Source of the DNA: Castanea sativa
Lineage: Eukaryota > Streptophyta > Magnoliopsida > Fagales > Fagaceae
Assembly: GCF_040712315.1 (NCBI RefSeq)
Contig: NC_134013.1
Coordinates: forward strand, 75,398,001-75,462,000
Direction of reading: 5' to 3'
DNA: 64,000 nucleotides
Numbering within the stretch: position 1 is the stretch's first letter; each line of letters opens with the position of its first letter. A model generated the notes under the pieces. The model was not told where the DNA came from and did not search any database. It was given only the letters and a program-made list of their open reading frames with translations. A program made the position numbers and the translations under genes. Shown here one piece after another: positions 46,528-57,279 of this stretch.

Positions 46528-49500
46528 ATGGCGCCTTCTGATCAAGCTTCTACAAGCATCACCATTGATGAATCACATCCCTTCTTTCTTCACCACGCTG
46601 AGAGCCCTAGAGCAATTCTTGTATCTCAGCCACTGATTGGAGGAGAAAACTATCCTACGTGGGCACGATCTATGGAAAGAGCTCTTAAATTAAAAAATAA
46701 ATTTTGGTTAATTGATGGCTCTGCTTCTCTGACTTCTGCCATGGAGAAAGTTCCTCTTCTTGTTCAAAGTTGGTCACGATGCAATGAAATTGTGGTTTCT
46801 TGGATCATCAATTGTGTTTCCCCCAAAATTGCAACTAGCATGGTGTATCGAAGAACTGCCAAGGAAGTTTGGAAGAAGCTTCAGAATATGTTCTCTCAAG
46901 GCAATGGACCTAGGGTTTACCAATTCCAGAAAGATCTTGCTAGCATTTCTCAAGGGGAACTCACTGTGAGTGATTATTTTACCAATCTCTCAATCTTATG
47001 GGATGAAATACAAAACTATGAACCACTTCCTCTTTGCTCTTGTGAGAAGTGTGTGTGCCATGTGAATGAAAAGATTTCCAATCTTCATCACAGAGTAGCA
47101 ATTATGCAGCTTCTAATGGGTCTTAATGATTCATTCTCTCACATTCGAGGCCAAATTATGTTAATGGATCCTATTCCTTTTGTTGATAAGGTATATTCAT
47201 TGTTGGTTCAAGATGAAAGGCAGAGGTCAGTTGGACATAGCAACAATGGTCCTTTTGTTGAATCCACTACCCTTGTAGCCAAAACAATGAATCTTGGTTC
47301 TAGTTCTAAGACTTTCAAGAAAGGAAAAGAGAGGCCTACCTGCAGCCATTGTGGATTGCTTGGTCATACCGTGGAGAGATGCTATAAAATTCATGGATAT
47401 CCTCCTGGCTATAAGACCAAGGCAAGGGCAAACTAGGTCTCCTCTCTTGATTCTATTCAAGAGTCTGTTGCCACACCCACCCCACAGCATTTTCCTTTCA
47501 CAATGGAGCAATGTCAGAAACTGCTTGCCATGATTGGAGGTTCTGACTCTCACAACAGTCCAATTGCTATGGCTAACAGTGTTTCTTCCAACCAAGCTTC
47601 TACCTCTCAACCAACTCCTTTGGCAGATAATCTCAAGCACTCCATTTTCTGTGCTAAGCTTGTGAATAAATCTGCTTTTGGTGGTAGTACTTGGGTTCTT
47701 GACATAGGTGCAAGTGATCATATTGCTTGTTCTCTTTCACTTTTTCACTCTTATATTGCTATTTCCCATTGTGTTGTTGAATTACCTAATGGTGAATTTG
47801 CTCATGTTACTCACATTGGTACTGTCCAACTATCCAATTCACTTACCCTTGAACATGTTCTTTGTGTTCCTTCCTTTTCCTTTAATCTTGTGTCTGTCAG
47901 CCAACTCACTCAACGCTTACCTTTTTGTCTTGTGTTTTTGTCTCAATTCTGCTTTATTTAGGACCTTTCTTGTTGGAGGACGATTGGAGTGGGTGAAGTC
48001 CAACATGGTCTGTACTTGCTGCAGAACAGCACTTTTAGGACTCCACCTTCTCTATCAGACTACCTCTCCACCAACAAGCTTCCTAAGTCAGCCTTTTCAA
48101 CATCTGTTTCTCATAAAGATATGTCCATTTTATGGCATTTTAGATTAGGACATCCTTCTTTTAATAAATTGTCCTCTATGCAAAGTGTTTTGCCTTCCTT
48201 TTCTTCCAAATGTAATGACATTTGTACCATCTGTCCTTTGGCTAAGCAGAAGAGGTTGCCATTTCCTTCAAACAATAATATGAGCACTGAGCCTTTTGCT
48301 TTGATTCATGTAGATGTTTGGGGTCCCTACTCTGTTTGCACTTATGGTTTTAGATTTTTTCTTACCATTGTTGATGATGCCACTAGGTCTACTTGGGTAT
48401 ATCTCATGAAAGCTAAGTCTGATGTCAAACAGCTTTTAATTTCATTCTATAACATGATTTTGACTCAATTTAACATTGGCATTAAGGCAATTAGATCAGA
48501 TAATGCTCCTGAATTTTCTTTGTCCAATTTTTATAGTGATCATGGCATTATACATCAAAAGAGTTGTGCTTATACACCTCAGCAAAATTCTGTGGTTGAG
48601 AGAAAGCACCAACATCTTTTGAATGTTGCTAGATCTCTTAAGATTCAATCCAATTTGCCCTCAGCATATTGGGGTGAATGCATTTTGACAGCCACTTATT
48701 TCCTCAACAGGTTGCCTATGCCTTTGTTAGGTCATAAATCCCCATTTAAGATTTTGTTTCATAAACAACCATCTTTTACTCATCTTAGAGTGTTTGGTTG
48801 CTTATGTTTTGTTTCAACCCCATCTGTCCACAGGTTAAAGTTTGATTCTAGAGCCTCCCCATGTGTCTTCTTAGGTTACCCTTTTAACATGAAAGGTTAC
48901 AAAGTTCTCAATCTTCATACTAGGAAGATTACTATATCTAGAGATGTTGTCTTTCATGAGTCTATCTTCCTTTTTTCACACTCTTCTTCCTCCTCTGATC
49001 TCACCTCTTTTCCTTTATTTGATTCATCTCCTCCTAATTTTGACTCTCCCTCTTGTCCAATTTCTGTTCAACTTCCTATTGCAGACTCCACTTCTATTAT
49101 TGAGCATGTTCCTCATTCCCATCCTTGTTCAGATACTTCTTCTCCTTCTTCTATTCTTATTGGTTCCTTACCTGTTCCCTTGGATCATTCTGATGTTTCT
49201 AATCAGTCTGCTATTCCCCTTGATCAGTATAATGTCCATCCAAATCAGTCCACTGTTTCTCTTGATCACTCCTTACCTTCTGTCCATACTACACCTCCTG
49301 CTTCCATTCTACCTCTTAGAAAATCAACTAGACTTTCAACCAAACCTGCTTATTTGCAAGCTTATAAGTGCAATCAGGTGTCTCAAGTTCCACCTAGCAC
49401 TGCTTTCCCTTTATCCTTTTACCTATCTTCTCAAAAATTGTCTCCCAGACACTTGCATTTCTGTCATGCTATTTCTACCATTGAGGAGCCTAAATTCTAT

Positions 49501-51177
49501 CATCAAGTAGTTAAAGATTCCAAGTGGAGAGATGCTATGGCAGCTGAGATTTCTGCTCTTGAGGCTAATCACACTTGGACCCTCACAGCTCTTCCACCTC
49601 ATAAAAAGACAATTGGTTGTAAGTGGGTCTATAGGGTGAAATACAAATCTGATGGCACTGTGGAAAGATATAAAGCTAGGTTGGTGGCTAAAGGCTTCAC
49701 ACAGAAAGAAGGCTTTGATTATATTGAAACTTTCTCCCCTGTTGCAAAGCTTGTTACTGTCAAATGTCTCCTTGCAGTGGCTGCTGTGCAAGGCTGGTAT
49801 CTTTGTTAGCTTGATGTGAATAATGCCTTCCTTCATGGCAAATTGAAGGAAGAAGTCTATATGGATCTCCCACCAGGCTTCCACAGCAAAGGGGGGCTAG
49901 TTTGCAAACTTACTAAGTCCTTATATGGACTAAAACAAGCTTCAAGGCAGTGGTTTGCCAAATTTTCTGCTGCATTGGTTCTTCTTGGATTTACACAGTC
50001 CAAGGCTGATTACTCCCTTTTCATTAAGAAGACCTTTACTTCTTTTATTGCTCTATTAGTTTCTGTTGATGACATAATGATTGCTAGTGATAACAAGCAA
50101 GCAGTTGATGACTTGAAGATTTTGTTGGATCAACAATTCAAGCTAAAGGATTTGGGTGATTTAAAGTTTTTCTTAGGTCTTGAAGTTGCAAGGACTACTA
50201 ATGGTATCAATTTATGCCAAAGAAAGTACACACTTGAGGTGTTGGATGATGCTGGCATGCTAGGTTGTAAACCAGCCAAAATACCTATGGATCAGAATCT
50301 CAAACTTAGTAAGTATGAAGGGAAGGAGTTGCAAGATCCAAGCTCCTACAGAAGAATGATAGGAAGGTTGCTATACTTGACAATAACCAGGCCTGACATA
50401 ACTTTTGTTGTGAATAGACTCAGCCAGTTCATGGCACACCCTAGAGAGCCTCATTTGCAAGCAGCTCATAAGGTCTTGCAATATCTAAAGAGCTCACGAG
50501 GCCAAGGGTTATTTTTCTTAAGCAAATCAGAGTTGCATTTGAAGGCTTTTGCTGATGCAGATTGGGCCTCCTGCCCTGACACTAGGAGATCTGTCACTGG
50601 TTTTTGCATCTTCCTTGGTGAGTCTTTGATTTCATGGAAGTCAGAGAAACAACAAATAGTCTCAAGGTCTTTAGCAGAGTCTGAGTACAGGTCAATGGCA
50701 GTAGCAGTCTGTGAGGTCATTTGGCTCTTGTATGTTCTTCATGATTTTCAGATCAAACACCCTCAAGCAGCCCTCCTGTTCTGTGACGGTCAGGCAGCCC
50801 TTCACATTGCTGCAAATCCTGTTTTCCATGAAAGAACAAAGCATATAGAGATTGACTGTCACCTAGTCAGAGATAAGGTCTTGGAAGGGTATGTTAGAAT
50901 GCTACATGTTAGGACCAATTCTCAAATTGCAGATCTGTTAACCAAAGCCTTGAATGCTCAACAATTTTCCTTTCTTGTTTCCAAGTTGAATATGGTCAAT
51001 ATTCATGCCCCTCTTCCACTTGAGAGGGGGGGGGGGGGTGTAAAGATGCTAAAGGAAGTAATGGAACTAAGAGGAGTAAAATCAAGAGCACAGATAAGAA
51101 GCAAAGTTCCTGTTCCAGAGATTCAATTTCAGTTTGTAAAGGAAACGACAGTAATAGATAATAGAAACGGCATGTAG
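46528..51177 (+). pseudogene. Copia gag-pol polyprotein, one frame with three stops
   Basis: Frame 1 is read throughout from the ATG at 46528. Gag: GGENYPTWARSMERAL near the start and a CSHCGLLGHTVERC zinc knuckle ending near 47390. Protease: WVLDIGASDH near 47700. Pre-integrase H...H...CTICP zinc region, then integrase with DVWGPY, RSDNAPEF and QQNSVVERKH (D, D and E visible). RT: ARLVAKGFTQKEGFDY and DVNNAFLHG, with catalytic box SVDD. RNase [14 protein letters not shown]. Stops TAG at 47434, 47959 and 49807 each replace a likely Gln (CAG). Two active sites are altered: protease DIG instead of DTG or DSG, and RT SVDD instead of YVDD. The frame runs on through the polypurine tract into the 3' LTR, ending at 51177, which suggests the normal stop was lost as the G-run changed length. 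Confidence 0.93.
51023..51038 (+). other. Polypurine tract of the copia element
   Basis: AGAG followed by thirteen G lies directly before the 3' LTR (TGTAAAG), the expected position for the plus-strand primer. The G-run is unusually long and prone to length change. Confidence 0.8.
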
Positions 51178-51395
51178 TTTTTAGTTGTATATGTATTTAA
51201 CTCAGCATGTGATAGGCACGTGCATTAGTTTGTTATTTCTGTTAGTTTGATTAATTAGTTAGTTACTAAGTGGTTAGTTACTAAGTGGAGGGATTTGATG
51301 TATATATATACGTATCTGGTTGTATCAGATTAGTTCAATTTTTTGTTCAATGAAATAGAATTTCATTTCTTCAGAATTCTCTCTGTTTTCCAATA
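51039..51395 (+). repeat. 3' LTR of the copia element
   Basis: It starts TGTAAAGATGC and ends TTTTCCAATA. It is one base longer than the 5' LTR because of an extra T near 51248. Confidence 0.93.
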
Positions 51396-51774
51396 AAACA
51401 TGGGAAAGATAATAATGTTATAGAAAACTAATATGACATTTTTTGTAACCAAAATCTTCTCAATGGAAAAAAGGTTTTCCCACCCGTCAATTCTCTTCTT
51501 GAGCTTCTTTAAGTACTCTTCATTTTGATCAACATTACTGAACACCCTGTCCAACAGCTCCCTTTTTTCTTGAATCCGAAGCATCTTAAGATTGATTTCT
51601 TTGAAGTCCTCAGTAGCTCCATGCAGAAGACCCTTACTTGCCGGGTCATACGCTGGAAGCTTTTCAAGTGCAGCCCATTCGAGAGCCTGTTCATCATCTT
51701 CTTGAAATGTATCTCTATCAGTACAAGTGCTACCTAGTCACATTTGAATGTGACCTATAGCGTCCAAACTCCAT

Positions 51775-52078
51775 GTTTTAGAATATATCACTCATTAGAG
51801 CAACAAATATAAGCACAAAAAGAAGTGGACACCCAGAAAAAGAAGTGGACACCCAGACACTATCTCACTAGAGCGAAATTTATAAACTCCAAAGCTTTGG
51901 AGAGTGGAGATACTGATACTATTTTTTATTTTTTGAGAAGGGAGATACTGATACTATTGATTTGTCAAGAAAAAGGGAGGTTGGTGGGTTTAATGAGAGA
52001 AGACCTAAGGAAAATTGTGCAGAAAATTTGGAATAAAACTTAATTGTTCCAAGTGTTCATTTTTGTACTCTACCCATC
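51775..52078. other. Sequence upstream of the PDR start
   Basis: It contains a 20-bp tandem duplication (AAAAAGAAGTGGACACCCAG, near 51817-51856) and two copies of GGGAGATACTGATACTATT-like sequence. No promoter element could be assigned. Confidence 0.45.
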
Positions 52079-52788
52079 TGATGAGGATAATTGTATAAGT
52101 TACTAATACCTTAAGGTGGCTGACGGGAGTATCAAGCCCGTCAGCTCTGATCACCAAACCATTCCCTTTTTACGTCCGCGGCTCCGCCTCATATCTGACG
52201 ACGTTGGGCTGAAGGAAGAAAATCTGACGGAGTCAAAGCTGAAGGTCCTAAGCTGACGACCTTACCGGAGACATACGTAGGCTGACGACCTTATTGGAGA
52301 CATATGTAGGCTGACGACCTTACCGGAGACATACGTAGGCTGACGACCTTAGGAAGTAAAAGCTGAAGGGAATAACCCAACCTTCATCCATAGCCTGTTT
52401 TGTCCACCATGTACGTGCATATAAGGAAAGTTCTTGCGCTACACGTTTGACCTTAATCAAGAAGATTCCTATAAGGAAAAGGGATCTAGATGATACGTAA
52501 AATCCATAAATTACTCTCTTAGAAGGAAAGTACTTCTTCACCAAGGCGCTTATTTTGGATTCATGCTACTATATATACCCCAAAACCCTCATAAACCACG
52601 GCACGCATAATCCACTTCAGCTCTAGTACTTTAGGGTTGTAAAGAAGAAAAGAAGTTCTAACTTGATCTTCAGAGGATTTTTGGCCGGCACCACACCGGT
52701 GCCCTTTGTTGGTCTTGTCTGTTGTTGTGCAGGTGTTGTTTCGAGCAAAGTGAGGGCCACGTGACAACTGGTGGATTTTAGCTCATCA
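52079..52788 (+). mobile_element. Solo LTR-like element (710 bp), gypsy type
   Basis: It starts TGATGAGG and ends CTCATCA, a 7-bp inverted pair. Inside are a TATA box (CTATATATACCCC near 52569) and the GGCACCACACCGGTG motif near 52688, both shared with the gypsy LTRs at 2323 and 10775. No internal domain and no matching flank duplication are seen (CCATC on the left, TTAAT on the right), so it may have formed by recombination between elements, or the right boundary may be wrong. Confidence 0.65.
52253..52350. repeat. 29-bp tandem repeat in the solo LTR
   Basis: CTGACGACCTTA starts at 52253, 52282, 52311 and 52340, each but the last followed by a GGAGACATACGTAGG-like block. Confidence 0.88.
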
Positions 52789-52818
52789 TTAATGTTTGTC
52801 ACACTTTTTTTTTAAACT

Positions 52819-53444
52819 GGGCAAAACTTAGATACAGTACCTTAAGTGCAGTTCCTTAAGTACCCTTCTTAAATTTTAGACTTCTGTCCATTTTAAATAT
52901 CTTTTTAAACGGCATTAAAATCCTCTCCATTTGTTTACTTTTTTTTTTTTTCCTTCCTATCTCACAAAAACTGAAAAACCCAATGACCAGATTTCTTTGG
53001 ACTTCTCACACTCAATCTAAAGAAAAACGTCTTCAGCAAAATCCATAATCCATAGGTTGTTTTCGAAATTATGAAACATGTTGACTTCAATTTTCATTTA
53101 AAATAGATTTATTGGTTGGAGAGATGAACTTTGTTGTACAAAAACTTCCAAAACCTTGAACACCTAATTCTCTCTTTGGACCGACAATTTCAACACTAGA
53201 AGCTCCCATTGATGCCAAAAGAGAAACTATCACAAATATTGTGTTACCACCTTTCATGGATGTCTTTCACTATTATATTTGCTGATTGAGATTGCTGTAA
53301 GAATTGAAGGAATTGCCGATGAAGTCAACAAGTTAGAGGTCTGGCAGATTACGCTTGCAATGGATCAGATCTGAAGGATTACAAAGGGATTGTCGGTCAA
53401 ATTTCTTATTCATTTTGAGATGTGGAGAGATCTGAAGCCATTGG

Positions 53445-53507
<63 letters not shown>

Positions 53508-53633
53508 TGAAGGAAGCCAGAGACGGAGAAAAAGGGGAAAATTTTCTTTAACGCCGTTTAAAGAGATATTTAAAATGGACAGATGTCTAAAATTGAAGAA
53601 GGGTACCTAAGATACTGTATCTAAGTTTTGCCC
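52819..53633. mobile_element. MULE-like element with about 100-bp inverted repeats
   Basis: Both arms begin GGGCAAAACTTAGATACAGT and share GTACCCTTCTT, TCTGTCCATTTTAAATATCT and TTTAAACGGC in order; the left arm has an extra 13-bp segment. The interior is non-coding and contains a GA microsatellite. The target duplication could not be fixed because the flanks are T-rich. The superfamily is inferred from the long inverted repeats. Confidence 0.75.
53451..53505. repeat. GA microsatellite, about 27 repeats
   Basis: An uninterrupted AG dinucleotide run of about 55 bp inside the inverted-repeat element. It is likely length-variable. Confidence 0.95.
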
Positions 53634-54449
53634 TTTTTCATTACAAAATAATCAAAATTGAAAATGGAAAAATCAAACCATGATATATTTCAATTATGGG
53701 GCATAAAATAAAACATTAAAACCTAGGAAGCATATATTAATTAATTATTATTAATTAAATAAATGATGTTTACCTAGAATACAATTAATTTCAAATCAAA
53801 GTCTAACCCATCAAATACTAACAGATCCATCATTTATTAACCAATCTTATAATTTTTAACAATTAAAAAAATATTAAACAAAACTTTCTCAAAAAATAAA
53901 ATATTAAACAAAGAATTAAAGTTAAACTTAGTAAAATAATTCCCAAAAAAATTTATTATTTTTTGGCAGGACACATAGAGAGTTGTGTCCGAGGCATGTC
54001 CTATGTCCGACACAAACACATAGCCCATTCTGTTGTGTTCATACTTCTTAGATTAAAACTAAAAAAGTAGGACAATGATATCGTATCCCTAAAAAAAAAA
54101 AAGTTCAACAAGGAATATTTATTTGTAATTTTGATTATTTTTAAAATCAAGTTGTCATGTTTAGATACAACTAGGAATGTAAGTTGGCTTGGTGTGTGTG
54201 TATATATAGGTGAAAGAGTATGAGATTATGTCAAGTGACACATTTTTTGAGACTCTCTTCATCGAGGCTTCCACCTTAACAAATTTTGCATTTATGTCAA
54301 ATTTTATATGGTTATTTGATTTTTTTTTTTTTGAATTTATGTCAAATTTTTAGTTTATTAAAAGTGCTAAAATAGAGTAAATGCATATATTAATTATCTA
54401 TAAATGTGCATTTATTATTATTATTTTTTTGACAAAGTAAATGTGCACT

Positions 54450-54487
<38 letters not shown>

Positions 54488-54689
54488 TTATTTTATAAAA
54501 TTTTATACAAGAAAATAGAAGCCTCATGTGAAAGACAATAAGGTTTTGCCATGTGGCACTTTTGTTAGAGTAATTTTTCATTGAGCATTGCTTGTTACAC
54601 ACACAAGTTTTATAATTAAAAACGTGGATTCAACCATGATTTCAAATTTTTTTCTTTTTCTTTTAGCTTTCCACCTCAATTTCTTTATA

Positions 54690-54730
<41 letters not shown>

Positions 54731-55558
54731 AATGTTAAAGCCCTATCAATCTTATGTAAATTACCTTTGTTGAAAGACCATCCTTCATAAAATTCAAGCC
54801 CATTTCCATAATCCAACTAAATATTAAAATGATATCATACAAACCTTATGCTAACTCCAATGCAAAGAAGAAACAAACAATTTACTTATTACACCACATC
54901 TTTCTCCCAAAAAAATAAACCCCTTATTACAGCACGTAATAAACGTCAACAATATAGGATGCATTAAAAAGGTCTTATCAATATTTTAACTACAATGTTT
55001 CTTCAATGTTCTTTTATTTTTAATTTTTTAAAAAAGGGGAATTGCACATTTTAACCCGTAAACTATATTAGTTTTACACTTATCCCTTAAATTATGAAAA
55101 TGCATACTTTACCTCCTAAACTATGAATCTGGACCCTCTTAATTTCATTTTAAAATGGAGAGGATCCAGATCCGAGTATGTAACCCTATTAGTTATGTAC
55201 CCATTAATTTAAACAAGTAAGCATTTGCATACACTTGTGTAAAAATTTCTGCCTATTTTAGTATAAGAATTTTTTTTTTTCTATTTTACGTACTCATTTT
55301 TCAAAAGAACCTACATCACACTATCTATTTTATAGTACATTTCATTAAAATATCAATTTTTTTAATTGTTTTCTTTCTTCTCACACAACAACCACAGTTC
55401 ACCTTTTTTTTTTTTTAGTTTTGAATATACGCAAAGAAAGAATAAAAAATGCAAAATGAATAATCAGCAGTAATGTGGAATGTGTTCAGGTAAATTTTAC
55501 AGCTTTTCTATTATACATCCACTCCACTGACTAAGTGCTCTAACTTCTAAGCCCATGA
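53634..55558. other. Intergenic DNA with microsatellites and a possible MITE relic
   Basis: TA run at 54452-54485 and CT run at 54696-54723. A stretch at about 55250-55440 shares CATTTCATTAAAATATCAAT and neighbouring blocks with the MITE at 41705-42058. GGGGAATTGCACATTTTAAC near 55035 resembles a DNA-transposon terminal sequence, but no partner end was found. No gene is supported. Confidence 0.5.
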
Positions 55559-55566
55559 TCTGGAAC

Positions 55567-56241
55567 TAGGGGTGTGTATGAGTCAGGTTTGGGGGATGTT
55601 TTGATCCAACCCACCATGGTGGGTTTAAAAATATCCAACCTAACCCAATACAACTCACATGGATTGGGCTGGGTTGGGTTGAACCCATGGGTTGGACAAT
55701 TTTTTTTTATTACTATTATTATTAAATTGGGCAAAAAAAAAAAAAAATATCCCACTTGCTACCGGAGTTGATAAACAAAATATAAATGAACTAGTATTCT
55801 AACTCAGTTATAAACAAAATATATCAAATTGAGTTAATATATAAAATATATATGAACTAATATCCTAACTCAGTTATAAACAAATAGGAGTGGAGTGGGA
55901 GGTAACAGAGAGAGAAATAAGATTGTTAAGGTTTACAAGGTAATTGGATTTTATATAAGAAGAGCCAAAAGGGGGAAAAAGGTATAATAAAAAAATTGTT
56001 AAATATATATATATATATATATATATATTAAATATATTTATATAATTTAAAATTTAAATATATTGGTAGGTTAGGTCGGGTTAGGCAAGTTTGAGATTGC
56101 TATGACTCGAATCCAACCCGACCCACTATTAAAAAAATTTGCATAACCCAACTCAACCCACCAACCTCTAAAAACCAAATTAACTCGGCAGGTTGGGTTG
56201 GGTTGGTTTTGGCGGGTTGGTGGGTTGGTTGCACACCCCTA
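55567..56241. mobile_element. Non-autonomous hAT element (675 bp), TAGGGGTGTG ends
   Basis: The ends TAGGGGTGTGTATG and GTTGCACACCCCTA are inverted. The 8-bp flanks TCTGGAAC (55559-55566) and TCTAGAAC (56242-56249) differ at one base. Subterminal GGTTGGGTTGG/CCAACCCAACC words are dense at both ends. An AT microsatellite lies at about 56003-56028. There is no transposase. Confidence 0.88.
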
Positions 56242-56301
56242 TCTAGAACATTCTCATGCTGTGCATGCATGATTGTCTAATCAAATAGATGGGTTTCCTA
56301 T

Positions 56302-57033
56302 TAGGGATGAAAGTGGGTTGGGGCGGGCTTAAAGGATGGGGTGTTCGTCCCTGCTCCGCATGGTTTTGTCTTACTCCACCCTCGCTTTTCTCTTGCATGA
56401 CGGGAAAAATTTTCTTGTCTCATCCCCGTCACTTGGGGCCCTGTGAAGCCTCCCTTTATCCCATAAAACTCCACTTCTTGTTAATTTGCCCACAACTATT
56501 ACAATTGTTTTTAATAAAACTTATTTCATTAATAAAAATATACTTGAAATTACAAATAAATTTATCCTATCAAATCAAACTAATTTTTAGCAACTATTGA
56601 ATAATATTATTAAAGTGTTTGATAAGACAATATCACAACAAAAACAAAAATCTCATAATAATCAATAATTCAATAGTATATAAATTTGTTTATAATACAC
56701 ACAAAAGAAAATGTTAAAATTGGTGTTTTATTTCCAATCTTGCTAGAGAAAAAAAAAAAAAAAAAAGAGGCAGAAAGCTTTGTTGGGTAGAATAAAATAA
56801 GTTGATGATATGTTTGTTTAAATAATAGGGTTTTAGGGTATGAAATATTTACAATTTAAGCATTATCAATGCAAGGCGGGACGGGACGGGTCTAAAAAGT
56901 CTAAACTCATCCCTGTCTGGCCTCGTGGTGCGGGGCTAAAATCTTGTCTCATTTCTGTCCCACCACCTTTGTGGTACTGGAAAAACCTGTGTAGGGCAAA
57001 GCAAGAAGGGGCGGAGCAAAATTGCCATCCCTA
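56302..57033. mobile_element. Non-autonomous hAT element (732 bp), TAGGGATG ends
   Basis: TAGGGATGAAAGTGGG at the left and GCCATCCCTA at the right are inverted ends. The flank TTTCCTAT is perfect at 56294-56301 and 57034-57041 (8 bp). GGGGCGGG/GACGGG-type GC-rich words occur near both ends and the middle is AT-rich. There is no transposase. Confidence 0.9.
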
Positions 57034-57082
57034 TTTCCTATTCCCCATTTGATTTTGGGTTTTCTATTGTCAAAGCCAATTT

Positions 57083-57264
57083 CCTTTTTTTATTTTTTAT
57101 TTATTTATTTATTTTTTTTACAAGATAGAATTTCTACTCTAGCATAATCTAAGTGTATATGTGTGTGAAGCTTTCTCCTGAAGACTTGAATCCCGGCTCT
57201 TGCCCCCACCCTTTACAAACACTTATATCTGTGGAGTGATCATCACACCAAGGGTGTGCGGTGG
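57083..57264 (-). mobile_element. SINE of a second family
   Basis: It is bounded by a perfect 15-bp duplication TGTCAAAGCCAATTT (57068-57082 and 57265-57279). On the minus strand it starts ACCACCGCACACCC, has a B-box-like GGGATTCAAGTC and ends in an A-rich tail with an AAATAAATAAAT run. Its body differs from the SINEs at 12240, 18026 and 19099. The A box is weak, so the tRNA origin is less certain. Confidence 0.85.
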
Positions 57265-57279
57265 TGTCAAAGCCAATTT

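Larger units (their letters stand above)
46076..51395 (+). mobile_element. Ty1/copia retrotransposon inserted in intron 1 of the PDR gene
   Basis: A nearly complete element of 5,320 bp has two LTRs (356 and 357 bp), a tRNA-Met primer-binding site, one polyprotein frame and a G-rich polypurine tract. It lies on the strand opposite the PDR gene, between the first two exons. Without it, intron 1 would be about 200 bp. The right flank AAACA (51396-51400) resembles AAACA just left of the element, but the left terminus is altered (AAGTAAAG in place of TGTAAAG), so the duplication is approximate. The LTRs differ at about seven bases and one indel, making it much younger than the gypsy element at 2323. 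Confidence 0.95.
37528..51774 (-). pseudogene. PDR-type ABCG transporter pseudogene, multi-exon
   Basis: All parts of a full-size pleiotropic-drug-resistance ABC transporter occur in order on the minus strand. N-terminus 51774-51484 (QALEWAALEKLPAYDP); exon 45959-45839 (LPTIEIRFENL); NBD1 Walker A GPPGPGKST near 45215; signature ISGGQKKR near 43640; Walker B region near 43440; first membrane half about 43030-41300; NBD2 about 40480-39770; linker and second membrane half about 39700-37528, ending LKILNFQKR. Lesions: an inserted base near 51732, a missing exon part after NBD1 Walker A, Walker B FFMDNIS (Glu to Asn), frameshifts near 43350, 42560 and 38930, TAG near 41125, TAA near 40020, NBD2 Walker A GAGRTT (Lys to Arg), and D-loop GLVARAAA. 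Several inserted elements interrupt it. Intact homologues export terpenoids, hormones or cuticle compounds at the plasma membrane. This copy cannot make a working protein as read. Confidence 0.92.

Noticed and set aside
48944..49510. 188-codon Leu/Pro-rich frame
   Set aside because: It is an off-frame shadow of the Ser/Pro-rich linker between integrase and RT of the copia element.
46528..49809. Copia stops read as separate short genes
   Set aside because: All segments share one frame and follow the gag-protease-integrase-RT order, so they are one interrupted polyprotein.
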